From: Gymnopus androsaceus JB14
Taxonomy: Eukaryota > Basidiomycota > Agaricomycetes > Agaricales > Omphalotaceae
NCBI GenBank assembly: GCA_009733575.1
Contig: ML769397.1
Coordinates: 186,001-250,000 of the forward strand
Length of the DNA stretch: 64,000 nucleotides
Direction: 5' to 3'
The notes below the pieces were generated by a model. That model had not been told where the DNA came from and made no database searches. It worked only from the letters and a program-made list of their open reading frames with translations. Numbering within the stretch: the stretch's first letter is position 1; each line of letters opens with the position of its first letter. Position numbers and translations under genes: made by a program. This document shows positions 54,351-64,000 of the stretch, one piece after another.

Positions 54351-54976
54351 CCTGAGTCGTTATTTAGCGAAAAAGGTGGTCCAATTGTTTCTTAGAAGGA
54401 TAAGCCGCAGAGACTCATAATAGACTGCCCGAGAAGCAATTCTAGCTGAGAATGAAGTGGTTGTGGTTGAAGGGTTGCGCTTGGGTCGTGTAAAATTTGA
54501 TTGCCGCGGCAGCCTTCGAGCGCTAGAGCAATTCTGAGTCTTTCCATCTATTTACTTATTACAAGTTCTCTGTACTAATCTTCACGGATCCTAACACGCT
54601 GGAATTCCGTATTTCAGCCAATGATTAATATACAGCCTTGGACACGACAGACAACTCCTCAAGCGCGCATCAAAGCGTGAAATATTTGTAGGTCCAAGTA
54701 CTCCGCGTTGGGCCAACAATAAGATTCGTTGGCCACTTTCTTTCTCGCGTATGTGTCTGTTGCGAAACTCCGAACAATACAATGATGATAGTTCTATCAA
54801 TTTCCTTTTTAGTGCTACAACGACAGGCATTGTTCTCTAGATTTGCTGGGATCAACCGGACACAGTACATAAGGTCGGTTGTAAACGCGGGGAAGGCAGT
54901 AAAAACTCCCTTTCTTTGCAAAGCTTAGCGTTGAACGCTCTACAACACCCTATCCTATCCATTCGCGACCATAACG
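54351..54976. other. Divergent intergenic region
   Basis: Lies between the TB2/DP1 start and the next plus-strand gene and presumably holds both promoters. 54360-54720 is duplicated in inverted orientation at 56575-56890. Confidence 0.6.
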
Positions 54977-55615
54977 ATGTCTATGGAGATCGATCATTAC
55001 TACACCCAACGGGACTCATTCTCTACTCCTCAGCATATCGGGTCCGCTCCAAACACGCCAGCCCGCGGTGCTGGCAAAATTCGCATCCCTTCTCTTACTG
55101 TTCGCAAAAAATCGACGCCTCTTCATCGCGAAATTTTCGGCTCGGACGATGAATATGAGGTTGATGCACAGCAAGACGACGCACAGCGTTTCCTCGACTC
55201 GCTTGCTCTGGACGCTCATTCTATGAACCCGAGACCAAGGAGAATCGCAGGAACTAGGAGAGTAGTCTCTGCTCAGACCGCTCAGCGCATGAAAGAACAA
55301 GCTGGGTGGAAAGTCGGAGGCTTAACGTATCCTGATTGTGGATATCCTGCTTTGCCTGCTCCGCAGGTGTTCCAGAGCATAACTGCGTTACCCAATATGA
55401 GTGGAGGAAGCTTCGAGGAGCTTCGTGTCGAATGCTACGCGCAATCCTACATTGCTACTGGTGCTCCTCCTCCTCCGTCTACTCCGCTTTCAGTGGATGC
55501 TTTTGGTGGATTTCAGAGGGAACAACATTTCCCTCCTACTTTCCGGCCATACATCGTTGCCAATCCAGCGCTACATTTGGATTCAACGCAAGATGTGCAG
55601 ATGATGGATGCTTGA
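54977..55615 (+). CDS. Intronless hypothetical protein, 212 residues
   Basis: MSMEIDHYYTQRDSFSTPQH, then GAGKIRIPSLTVRKKSTPLH, a REIFGSDDEYEVDAQQDD acidic patch, RRIAGTRRVVSAQTAQRMKE, and a conserved-looking block GGSFEELRVECYAQSYIATG before a Pro-rich C-terminus ending STQDVQMMDA. No signal peptide or membrane segment; mostly disordered. Function unknown. Its decayed duplicate at 57186-57626 preserves the GGSFEELRVECYAQSYIATG block exactly, which suggests the duplication is recent rather than that the block is constrained. Confidence 0.75.
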   Translation: MSMEIDHYYTQRDSFSTPQHIGSAPNTPARGAGKIRIPSLTVRKKSTPLHREIFGSDDEYEVDAQQDDAQRFLDSLALDAHSMNPRPRRIAGTRRVVSAQTAQRMKEQAGWKVGGLTYPDCGYPALPAPQVFQSITALPNMSGGSFEELRVECYAQSYIATGAPPPPSTPLSVDAFGGFQREQHFPPTFRPYIVANPALHLDSTQDVQMMDA

Positions 55616-55707
55616 ATTTATTAGGCTCATATTCCAGTTTACTCTTCCTTTCATCAGATTTTTTTATTTACGCATTCATGACATTGACTCTTGATCACTC
55701 TCATTAA

Positions 55708-56069
55708 TATTAGAGTTACGTTCCTAAATAGGAAGTAGCAGCAGTAAGTCCACACAGGACTTAGTAGTAACGATCACACAGATCGATGGGGGACAACGGT
55801 GTTATTACAGGGTATGGTACCTAAGCTTATATACAGTCCTAAGTACAAACGATATATCGGGCAGGTGGCTACTGCGTGAACACGTGTGGCTACTGTCCAT
55901 ACGGTATAGTGGTACTGCGAGAGAGCAAGTGGATACGGCGAGAGACTGAGTGGAGTCTGCGAGACGATAACAGTGGAGTGCATGGGATGGTGATACAAAC
56001 AAGTGGAGACTACGAGAAAGCGTTCCATGTATAGTTCGATAGAATATATTTACCTTTGATATTCCAACA
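55708..56069 (+). mobile_element. Solo LTR-like insertion, 362 bp
   Basis: Flanked by ATTAA on both sides (55703-55707, 56070-56074). The duplicate of this flank (CATTAATTCCCAAG at 57715-57728) lacks it. Ends TATTAGAGTTACG and ATTCCAACA, like the TGTTAGA...CCAACA ends of the Copia-type LTR here but with TA for TG at the 5' edge. Internally it repeats AAGTGGA(G/T)AC and CTGCGAGA words. Most likely a solo LTR. Confidence 0.75.
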
Positions 56070-56074
56070 ATTAA

Positions 56075-56574
56075 TTCCCAAGCTCGCGTTAATATTCTCA
56101 TCCTTGCCTGTACTAATTCTGTATACGCCTGTATCTGCATTTTTAGCCCTACCTTTTATATACTTGTCTTTCTTTGCTTCCATCGATTGAAGCAGGTCTT
56201 CATTATCTACATTGAACGCCGTCGATTAATAATTGTACAATAACTGAAGCGACTCTACCACGTTTATTGAGTAAAGCTGAATGAATGAATGCTACAGCTT
56301 CGTCAAAGCCTCTACTATAACTGATCTACAGCTGTATCCGTATCCGCGCCCAAAACCACTTGCCGTTCTCCTCACCTCATCCAATCACTCCTCCACAACT
56401 ACTATACACATTTTTGTCCCAGGAAATGTTCAGCCGGAGTTGTCCTTGCAGTGATAGCACCAAGGTAAAGCTCCGTCGGCCGACAGCGGAGGCGGGCGGT
56501 AGATTCAATAAGATTGAATGAGATGGAGAGGAGGATGAGAGGAGGACGGCGTAAAAGATAGTGAATGGAGGATG
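56075..56574. other. Intergenic, nothing recognised
   Basis: No gene supported. The first part matches 57716-57900 downstream of the duplicated hypothetical gene. Confidence 0.45.
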
Positions 56575-57182
56575 ATATTGTCCCAACGCGGAGTACTTGG
56601 ACCCACAAATATTTCACGCTTTGATGGCAGTACAGTATTTATTGGCTGGAATAAGGAACTCCAGCGTCCTAGGATCCGCCAAGATTAGTACAGAGAACTT
56701 GTAAGTAGATGAACGAAGCAAAGCCACTAGCGTTCGAAGCAATCAAATTTTACACGACCCAAGCGCAACTCTTCAACCACAACCACTTCATTCTCAGCTA
56801 GAATTGCTTCTCGGGCAGTCTATTATGAGTCTCTGCGGCTTATCCTTCTCAGAAACAATTGGACCACCCATTTTCGCTAAATAACGACCCAGGATGGCAT
56901 TATTCGTGCCAATCCTGCGCATGTTGCTCTTTCTGAATGTCTGGGACACTTTTAAAACTTTCAAACTTCCTCCTACTCGAATTCGGAACGGAAAGGCGGA
57001 GCCTCCCAGTGTACGAAGTGTTACACAACGGAAGCACGATTTGAAGGGATGTTTGGCCGGCGTTTGGATACTTTAGGTAAATTACAGTGCACTGACGCGC
57101 TTAGAGACTGACTGATCTAGTTGGATTTAGTGCTGTCTTTTGGTATACGAGTGACATTGATATCGCTCTTCATACCGTTCTA
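56575..57182 (+). repeat. Inverted duplicate of the TB2/DP1 5' region
   Basis: The plus strand here matches the minus strand of about 54720-54055: GCGGAGTACTTGGACC at one end, through GATTAGTACAGAGAACTTGT, the first exon, the first intron and the start of exon 2, stopping at TTCTACAA. It then joins the direct duplicate of the next gene at a GAAT microhomology (57184-57190). Confidence 0.88.
56894..57076 (+). pseudogene. Truncated TB2/DP1 N-terminal exon (duplicate)
   Basis: MALFVPILRMLLFLNVWDTF and SVTQRKHDLKGCLAGVWIL match the first exon of the gene at 54350. Net in-frame changes (one codon lost after LRM, one gained as AG) and a TAG replace the final Trp codon before the splice donor. The exon-2 remnant (57129-57182) is cut off. 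Confidence 0.88.
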
Positions 57183-57185
57183 CAA

Positions 57186-57626
57186 GAATATGAGGTTGAT
57201 GCACAGCAAGACAACGCATAGCGTTTTCTCGACTCGCTTGCTCTGGACGCTCATTCTATGAGCCCGAAACCCAGGAAAATCGCAGGAACTAGGAGGGTAG
57301 TCTCTGCTCAGACCGCTCAGCGAATGAAAGAACAAGCTGTGTGGAAAGTCGGAGGCTTGGCGTATCCTGATTTGCCTGCTCCGCAGGTGTTCCAGAGCAT
57401 CACTGCGTTACCCAATATGAGTGGAGGAAGCTTCGAGGAGCTTCGTGTCGAATGCTACGCGCAATCTTACATTGCTACTGGTGCTCCTCCTCCTTCGCTT
57501 TCAGTGGATGCTTTTGGTGGATTTCAGAGGGAACAACATTTCCCTCCTACCTTCCAGCCATACATCGTTGCTAATCCAGCATTGCATTCGGATTCAACGC
57601 AAGATGTACCGATGATGGATGCTTGA
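57186..57626 (+). pseudogene. Decayed 5'-truncated duplicate of the 54977-55615 gene
   Basis: Starts at the codon for the YEVDAQQD patch, with no ATG. A TAG (57220-57222) replaces CAG in the QRFLD segment. The rest (KPRKIAGTRRVVSAQTAQ, GGSFEELRVECYAQSYIATG, DVPMMDA) stays open with small in-frame deletions. Not expected to be translated as in the parent. Confidence 0.85.
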
Positions 57627-57900
57627 ATTTCATAGGCTCGTATTCGGGTTTCCTCTTCCTTTCATCAGGTTTTTTGTTTTATGCATTCATGGCATTGACT
57701 ATTTACATCACTTTCATTAATTCCCAAGCTCGCATTAATATTCTTCGGTCTGTATTAATACGCTTTATCCGCATTTGTAGCCTTACCTTCTATATACTCG
57801 TCTTCCTTTGCTTCCATTGATTGGAGCAGGTCTTCAATTGATATTGATTGTCTCCATGGAAAGCTGTCGATTTATTACAGTAGCTGAAGCGACTCTGCTA

Positions 57901-57962
57901 CTACAGTGACGGCGGTTAATGATGAACCACCCACATGGCTCATCATTAACCGCTGTCACTGT
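57901..57962. repeat. 62-bp near-perfect palindrome
   Basis: Arms of about 24 bp (TACAGTGACGGCGGTTAATG... and its complement) with one mismatch around a short ACCACCCACATGGC loop. Could be a tiny MITE with TA at each end or a hairpin relic. Confidence 0.7.
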
Positions 57963-58494
57963 ACGTAGAAAATTTCCCTTTTAGTTTGTGTCGATCTTAA
58001 CTATTACCACGTCCCATCCATTAATACAATTCCATCAGAGGCCAAAATCTCCTAAAGAACAGATGCTACAGGTTTGCCAAAACCTCCACTATTATGGATC
58101 TACAGCTTCCCCATAGGGAGGTAATGATTAGACTGCGCCAGGTGATCCAAACTGAATAAGTCTCATGTTCAAGTTAAGGACATGCGCCAGTGCAACTGAC
58201 ACAGATGGTTCCTGGAATTTGGGTATATAAGCCCTAAGGGCATCAGAACTTTTGTTCTGTTTCACACCCAGGTGCCTATTACGGAAATTGGATGGGTTCC
58301 TTGTAAGTATAAATTTATTGAAAAGCAGCCATCCATTCAATGGGTCATCTAATCCATAGCCACCAAATACTACCTCATGCCTCAAACTTTCAAATCAACA
58401 ATCCTATCTTTACCACTGGGGTTACTAATGTAACATATATTGGATCTCATCATGCACAAGGTATTAAACTCTACAAAATGTTGGATCTTGAATT
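57963..58494. other. Upstream region of the NB-ARC/TPR gene
   Basis: No confident exon. A short frame around 58343-58490 could include an upstream exon of the receptor gene, but I could not connect it. Confidence 0.35.
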
Positions 58495-61400
58495 AAAGAA
58501 GTTCAACCAGATCATGCAATTTCACTTTCAAATGTTCTCAAGTGCCCTGCCCCTAGCCAATACTTTGTGGGACGTGAGGACACACTGAATAAACTTTCAA
58601 GAATATTTTCAGAACCAACCATGACTCTTTGGAGTACAAATACAGAGGTGATCCAGGATTTTGTAACAAACCATCTTAAGTCCAGACTTAACTTCAAATA
58701 GTGAGTTAGATGTTATGAATACAAACACTTACTTACTTACCTGTCCTTGAAGCCCTTGTGTTTTTTTAGATGCAAGCTCTGCTCAGGCTTTGAATGAAAA
58801 ACTCACAAACAAGATCAGAGAGCAGGCTCTTCCAAATAAATTCCTTCTAGTGCTGGAAAATGCAAATGAATCAGCAGTAGCAGATTATATTCCTAATCTT
58901 TCTAACTCTCCTATTCTTGTGACAAGCACACAGCCAGATATCCGCAGCTTGGCATCATTTACTGCATGTGAATTTCAACTTCCTGATGCTGTCACTCAGC
59001 AAAAAATGAAGGAGGTATTGAGCTCCATCAAGAAAGTCCTGGAGGGTAGACAGCAGGTTGTAACCCTTGTGGCAAATGGGGGAACTGGGAAAACCCAAAC
59101 AGTTCTTCAGTTTGTTTTCAACAACATTTCCAGGTTAGAAAACATACAACTCAGAATATCAAATGATTCTAAAAGTTTTGTACAGATTTTCCAATATTTG
59201 GTTCTTTAATGCTGCCTCAAATGACACTATTGCCGCTAATTTTAAAGAGCTTGGTAGTGCTGCAGGCATTGGTAAAGATGTGAAAGCAGTCCGGGACTTC
59301 TTGGGAAGAAGAAATGAAAATTGGCTTTGCATTTTTGACAATGCAGATGACAAACAGGTTATTCTGAAGAAATATATTCCAAGATGCAGTCATGGAAATG
59401 TGATTGTTACAAGCCGTCTCAAAGAGATATTACAAATTGCATCTCCAGGATGTCACATTGATCTCAGGGATCTTGACAGGGATGATGCTGTTGAGTTGCT
59501 GCTGAAGCATTCAGGTCAAAGGAGGTCCAAGGAAAACCAGGATCTTGCTGCCCAGATTGTTGATGCTTTCGGGTACCATGCTCTTGCTATCTCAACAGCT
59601 GGTGCATACATTGCCATAACCCCAACTTGTACAGTGGAAAATTACTTGACACATTTCAATAAGAAAAAGACCAAGATCCTTAATTATCAAATGAAGTCAC
59701 TAAATGCCTATCAGCTGACTATACTTGATGCATTTCAACTAAGCTTTGATAAACTCAGCCATTCAACTCAGTATCTGATGCAAATATGTGCATACCTGCA
59801 TCCAACTGATATTCCTATTGAGATGTTCACTCGAGCAGCTGTGTTTACTGGCAGTGATACTAGTTTGGTTGATTTGAATCCTCCAACTGAAGCTATACAT
59901 GGACTAGAAGATTTCTTGTCCCTGTTTGTAAAGGAAGAGGCTTGGGATGACAGTGTAGTCGAGCTATGTCAATTATCACTGGCCTCTTATGATGAAGTAA
60001 ATAAATCTTTGTCCATCCATCCAATCATACATACATGTGTCCAGGAAACAGTTGTGAATGGGGGATATATGAGCCAGACAGCAATATTACTGCTTGGACG
60101 GGCTACTCCATTTGGAGGGGCAATTGAGGACCACAGATTTCGACACCAACTGTTGATCCAGGCCAGCTCTCTTCAGGCAGATAATTTGCCTACCGTCCAC
60201 ATACAAATTTGCCTTGCAAAAATCTTCTTTGAAAATGGATTCTGGGAAAAAAGTGAGAAGATGCAACAGAAGGTGCTTGCACAGTGCAAGGAGGTGCTTG
60301 GAGAGCACCATCCTGATACATTGAAGTCAATGAGCTACCTTTGTTCTATATATCATAAGCAAGGAAAGCTGAATGCAGCTCAGCAGCTTGGGGAACAAGT
60401 CTTTGCACAGTGCAAGAATGTCCTTGGAGAGCACCATCCTGATACATTGAACTCAATGAGTCACCTTGCTAATACATATTATAAGCAATGGAAGCTGGAT
60501 GCAGCTCAGCAGCTTGGTGAAGAAAGCCTTGCACAGCATAAGGAAGTGCTTGGAGAGCACCATCCTGGTACCTTGACCATAATGAGCAGCCTTGCTAGTA
60601 CACACCATGAGCAAGGAAAGCTGGATGCAGCTCAGCAGCTTGGTGAAGAAGTCCTTGCATCATACAAGGAGGTGCTTGGAGAGCACCATCCGTATACATT
60701 GACCTCAATGACCAGCCTTGCTCATACATATTGTAAGCAAGGAAAGCTGGATGCAGCTCTGTGCCTTCGAGAACAAGTCCTTGCACAGTCCAAGGAAGTG
60801 CTTGGAGAGTACCATCCTGATACATTGACTTCAATGGGCAACCTTGCTAATACATATTATAGACAAGGAAAGCTGGATGCTGCTCAGCAGCTTGATGAAC
60901 AAGTCCTTGCACAGTGCAAGGACTTGTTTGGAGAGCACCATCCTTCTACATTAATTTCAATGAGCAGCCTTGTTAAAATATATTATGACCAAGGAAAGCT
61001 GGATGCAGCTCAGCAGCTTGGTGAACAAGTCCTGACACAGCGCAAAGAATTGCTTGGAGAGCACCATCCTGATACATTGATTTCAATGAGCAGCCTTGCT
61101 CAAATATATAATAAGCAAGGAAAGCTGGATACAGCTAAGCAGCTTGGTGAAGAGTCCCTTGCCCAGCACAAGGAAGTGTTTGGAGAGCACCATCCTGGTA
61201 CATTAATTTCAATGAGCAACCTTGTTAAAATATATTATGACCAAGGAAAGCTGGATGCAGCTCAGCAGCTTGGTGAACAAGTCCTGACACAGCGCAAAGA
61301 ATTGCTTGGAGAGCACCATCCTGATACATTGATGTCAATGAGTAACCTTGCTAATACATATTATAAGCAAGGAAAGCTGCATGCAGCTCAACAGCTTGGT

Positions 61401-62126
61401 GAAGAGTCCCTTGCACAGCGTAAGGAAGTGCTTGGAGAGCACCATTCTTCTATGTTGAGCTCAATGGGCAACCTTGCTAATACATATTATAAGCAAAGAA
61501 AGCTGGATGCAGCCCTACAGCTTCATGCAAAAGTTCTTGCACAGCATAAGGAAGTGCTTGGAGAGCAACATCCTTTTACATTGACCTCAATAAGCAACTT
61601 TACTGGTACATATCATAAGCAAAGAAAGCTGGATGCAGCTCAGCAGCTTTGTGAAGAAGCCCTTGCACAATGCAAGGAAGTACTTGGACAGCAGCATCCT
61701 GATACATTGAGGGCAATGAGTTACCTTGCTAGTACATATCATAATCAAGGAAAGCTTGAGGAAGCTCAGCAGCTTGGTGAAGAAGTCCTTGAACACCACA
61801 AGGAAGTGCTTGGAGCGCACCATCCTGATACCTTGAGTTCAATGAGGAGGCTTGCCCATACATATCATAAGCAAGGAAAGCGGGATGCAGCTAAGCAGCT
61901 TCAGCAAGGAATTGAGGTCATCAATTTACTTCAAACAGATTTTTCTAACAAGCAGTTATATGGTGGTTCAGCGCATGTGCACAAACCTAAAGCACCTAGT
62001 CAAAATACAGACCATGTATCCACTGCCCAAAATGCGGCATCTGATTCAAGGCTGAAGAGTTTTTTGTCCCATCAGTCCAAACAATTCAAGTTTTGGAAGA
62101 GGTCTAAACCTACACCAGCCCCCTAG
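58495..62126 (+). CDS. NB-ARC/TPR receptor-like protein (fungal NLR-like)
   Basis: Conserved coding begins by about 58495 with LSNVLKCPAPSQYFVGREDT. The NB-ARC-like NTPase follows: Walker A ANGGTGKTQTV (about 59080), an intron (GTTAGA...TACAG, about 59135-59189), then WLCIFDNADDK (Walker B/kinase 2), GNVIVTSR (RNBS-B), GYHALAIST (GLPL-like) and SIHPIIHTCVQ. The C-terminus has 13 kinesin-light-chain-type TPRs of 42 residues (60265-61905) and a basic tail ending RSKPTPAP at 62126. STAND NTPases of this kind oligomerise on ligand sensing and act in fungal heterokaryon incompatibility and possibly defence. The long exon 59190-62126 is fully open. TPR units 6-7 and 8-9 are near-identical at DNA level. 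The true start and the splice near 58690-58770 are unresolved. Confidence 0.85.
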
Positions 62127-62575
62127 ATGTCTCATACACAAAATTTACTCAATGTCCTGAATTTCCTACATGGAATTGATGTCATAATTGATTTTTTCAC
62201 TGTATTGCTTTTTCAGGCTCAATTGTGATGATTTTTACTAACCTTAATATAAATTGCATATAGATAGAATGGCTCCACTATTGACTATTGTCCAAAGGAA
62301 GCTAAAAAGGAAGCAGTGAAAGTTTACATCCTTGAACTTGGGCCCCTTGGAAGCAGGCTCCAGCAGTCAAATTAAAGAGAAACTTGCCCCAGAAATCCAT
62401 CTATCTATCCTGCACACATACATGAAAACATTTCTTCTTCATTCTTTGTCTGTTCTATATTTGTGCCTTCTTCTTAACAATATACTTGTACCACCACTTT
62501 CAGTCACAGTCTGAGTCAACCAATAGATCACCAAGCTGTAAGTTCTACAGTTGACATTGGACAGCCAGCAGAGCA
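62127..62575 (+). other. 3' flank shared with the TPR gene at the left window edge
   Basis: Aligns with 1214-1650. See that entry. Confidence 0.8.
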
Positions 62576-63299
62576 ATTTACTATTCAGTAAAATGAGGCT
62601 GGACTCAAAGATATAATCTAAATAATAATATTCTTTAGAAGCAACAGAAGATCCGCAGCTTAGTGTCGTGACGTCGTTCAGTATCATGTGTGAGTCAGCT
62701 CTAGCAATTTGAGCAAGATCATGCATTTGTCAATTACTGATTATGACACAATTTTGTGCATTTGACATGTCAGTGACGTTGATGTCTAAGCTTCGTCAGA
62801 ATCGTTTTTGTGATTATCTGAATTTTTTATGTATCACTTTTTGTCATATCAGTCATTCATGATAATCATCTGACTCAAATTCTAAATAAGTTACATCTGA
62901 ATACAAGAACGACTAACAGACACAACTGATCCGCTTGAGAGAAGCAATTGAAAAATGCGTATTTGAACCAGAGACCTTTTGCATCTGCTTCACAATTCAG
63001 CCAATGGAAGACAAACCGCTGCAGAAGGGTAGTCAAGTTACGAGACTTTCTAGAATCTTTCACATTGATCTCTTCCAGACTTGAAGTTTCAGTCAATAAG
63101 GTGAGTAAAAAACGAAAGATATAAGTATTGGAATAGGTACCACTGCAATGTACATACAGGGTTAGATAATCCTTCAATAATGCGAAGTACCCAATATTGG
63201 AGTCCCAAGCACTAGCACCCTCCGCGAGAAGGTATTCCAGAAGGAAGGGGCAGATGAGAGAAAAAAAGAGATGGCAAACTCTTAGAATAACAAACACAT
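62576..63299. other. No supported gene
   Basis: A minus-strand frame runs through part of this (62875-63513), but beyond the acetyl-CoA-synthetase-like segment it has no recognisable motif and includes intron-like sequence. Confidence 0.4.
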
Positions 63300-63590
63300 T
63301 AACAGCCTCATCCGGTGTCCCGATCACTGTGATTTCAGCTGCACTATTTTGCAGAAGCAGCGCAGACTTGACTTTAGCGGCGGACATGCGGTTCCCGGAG
63401 ACATCAATTACTTGTGCACATTGGCCACAGATGTTGAGCAGGGTGGAATGGGAATCTATGTTTGCGAAACAGAAGGGAGGAGTGGAGGAGAGGAGAGGAG
63501 AATGAGTGAGCATTAGCCATAGTAAAACAAAACAAAAAATAAATGTATACGCACATCAACTCGGTCCTTGATCCAAATATACCCATGTTT
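63300..63590 (-). pseudogene. Acetyl-CoA-synthetase-like C-terminal fragment
   Basis: The minus strand reads HGYIWIKDRVD (63590-63555), a GTGCGT donor, an intron ending CACAAG, then VIDVSGNRMSAAKVKSALLL and AEITVIGTPDEAV. These match the ACS hinge and C-terminal region (GYIWIKGRVDDVINVSGHR and AVVGxPDE). The Arg-Val-Asp lysine-acetylation and hinge region is recognisable, but His of SGHR is Asn and the usual TGQAVYAF continuation is missing after PDEAV. No neighbouring exons were found up to the window edge, so it is probably a relic. Confidence 0.55.
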
Positions 63591-64000
63591 GTGTCTAGCT
63601 GGTAAAGTAATGTCTAGGGGAAGGCTTGAAGTAAGTGGTGTCAATGTATTTGTGTGCGCATAGGATGTACGCACGTAGTTCTAGCATAATGGCAGGTATC
63701 ATAGTTTTAATGAAGGGGTGTGAGGGTAGGGAGGAAAGCAGAAGAGAATTCAAAGAGAGCTAGCAACGAAGAGCCGAAAGAAGGGAAAAAGGCCCTAAAC
63801 ACCCACCTATGATGATTACCGCAAATATTTTTTGCAATTGAGGCCCACCAATACCATCCACAACCTCCATCTCGATGGACGAATCATGATTATTGAGCTT
63901 GCATATGGAGCGAAGCAGAGTTTACGTGTAGGTTTTTTTGCAGTTTGTATTTGTGGGTAGATCGTATGTGAGATAGTCAAGAGGAAGGGAGGACAGGAGC
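63591..64000. other. Window-end sequence, no gene recognised
   Basis: Purine-rich on the plus strand; no exon assignable with confidence, although upstream exons of the ACS-like relic could lie here or beyond. Confidence 0.35.

Noticed and set aside
55401..55604. Alternate plus-strand frames overlapping the intronless gene (also 57421-57615)
   Set aside because: Shifted frames of the same coding sequence without independent support.
1..64000. CRISPR array, bacterial operon or prophage system
   Set aside because: The sequence is eukaryotic throughout: spliceosomal introns and nuclear gene families. The direct repeats present are coding TPR units or transposon parts.

Overview
The window looks like repeat-rich nuclear DNA of a filamentous basidiomycete. 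The evidence is intron-dense genes with short GT-AG introns, NB-ARC/TPR receptor-like genes, a Plavaka-type transposase and families such as ROT1, GtaA-type glutaminase and F-box proteins. A Rhizoctonia-like agaricomycete is my best guess, from general resemblance only. Splice sites were assigned by eye. Several conserved genes carry single-base frameshifts, so the assembly may be indel-prone.

Layout. 1-1213 is the 3' end of a TPR receptor-like gene, whose close relative is near-complete at 58495-62126. 1823-2879 and 3693-4443 plus 17217-17790 are two copies (A and B) of one locus, separated by a 227-N gap. The locus is a scrambled relic of the neighbouring glutaminase gene leading into the first exon of an MFS transporter. 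Copy B carries two insertions that copy A lacks: a 265-bp TA-flanked MITE and a 12,771-bp Plavaka-type transposon (4444-17214). The transposon encodes a multi-exon transposase, a six-to-seven-exon cargo gene of unknown function, and a row of host gene fragments (ROT1, actin, RPL3) all in one orientation, with a 648-bp fold-back element carrying telomere-like repeats inside the RPL3 piece.

17739-28413 is a more ordinary gene region: MFS transporter with a 10-nt micro-exon, GtaA-like secreted glutaminase, a Cys-rich single-pass membrane protein, and a hypothetical protein. 28699-37030 is a second NLR-like region: a P-loop/TPR gene broken by a frameshift and a gag-only Copia-type element, plus a truncated duplicate of its 3' end flanked by 60-bp direct repeats. 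Comparing duplicates gives empty sites for three insertions. 37546-37995 is a hAT-like MITE and 39644-41620 holds an F-box gene and a remnant.

43436-48489 is a compact mitochondrial cluster: complex I assembly factor NDUFAF3, subunits NDUFA8 and NDUFA1, and a lipoate-protein ligase. 48769-57626 holds a Ser/Tyr-rich hypothetical gene, a TB2/DP1/HVA22 (REEP/Yop1-like) gene and an intronless hypothetical gene, followed by a rearranged, decayed duplicate of the last two. The window ends with the NB-ARC/TPR gene and an acetyl-CoA-synthetase-like remnant.
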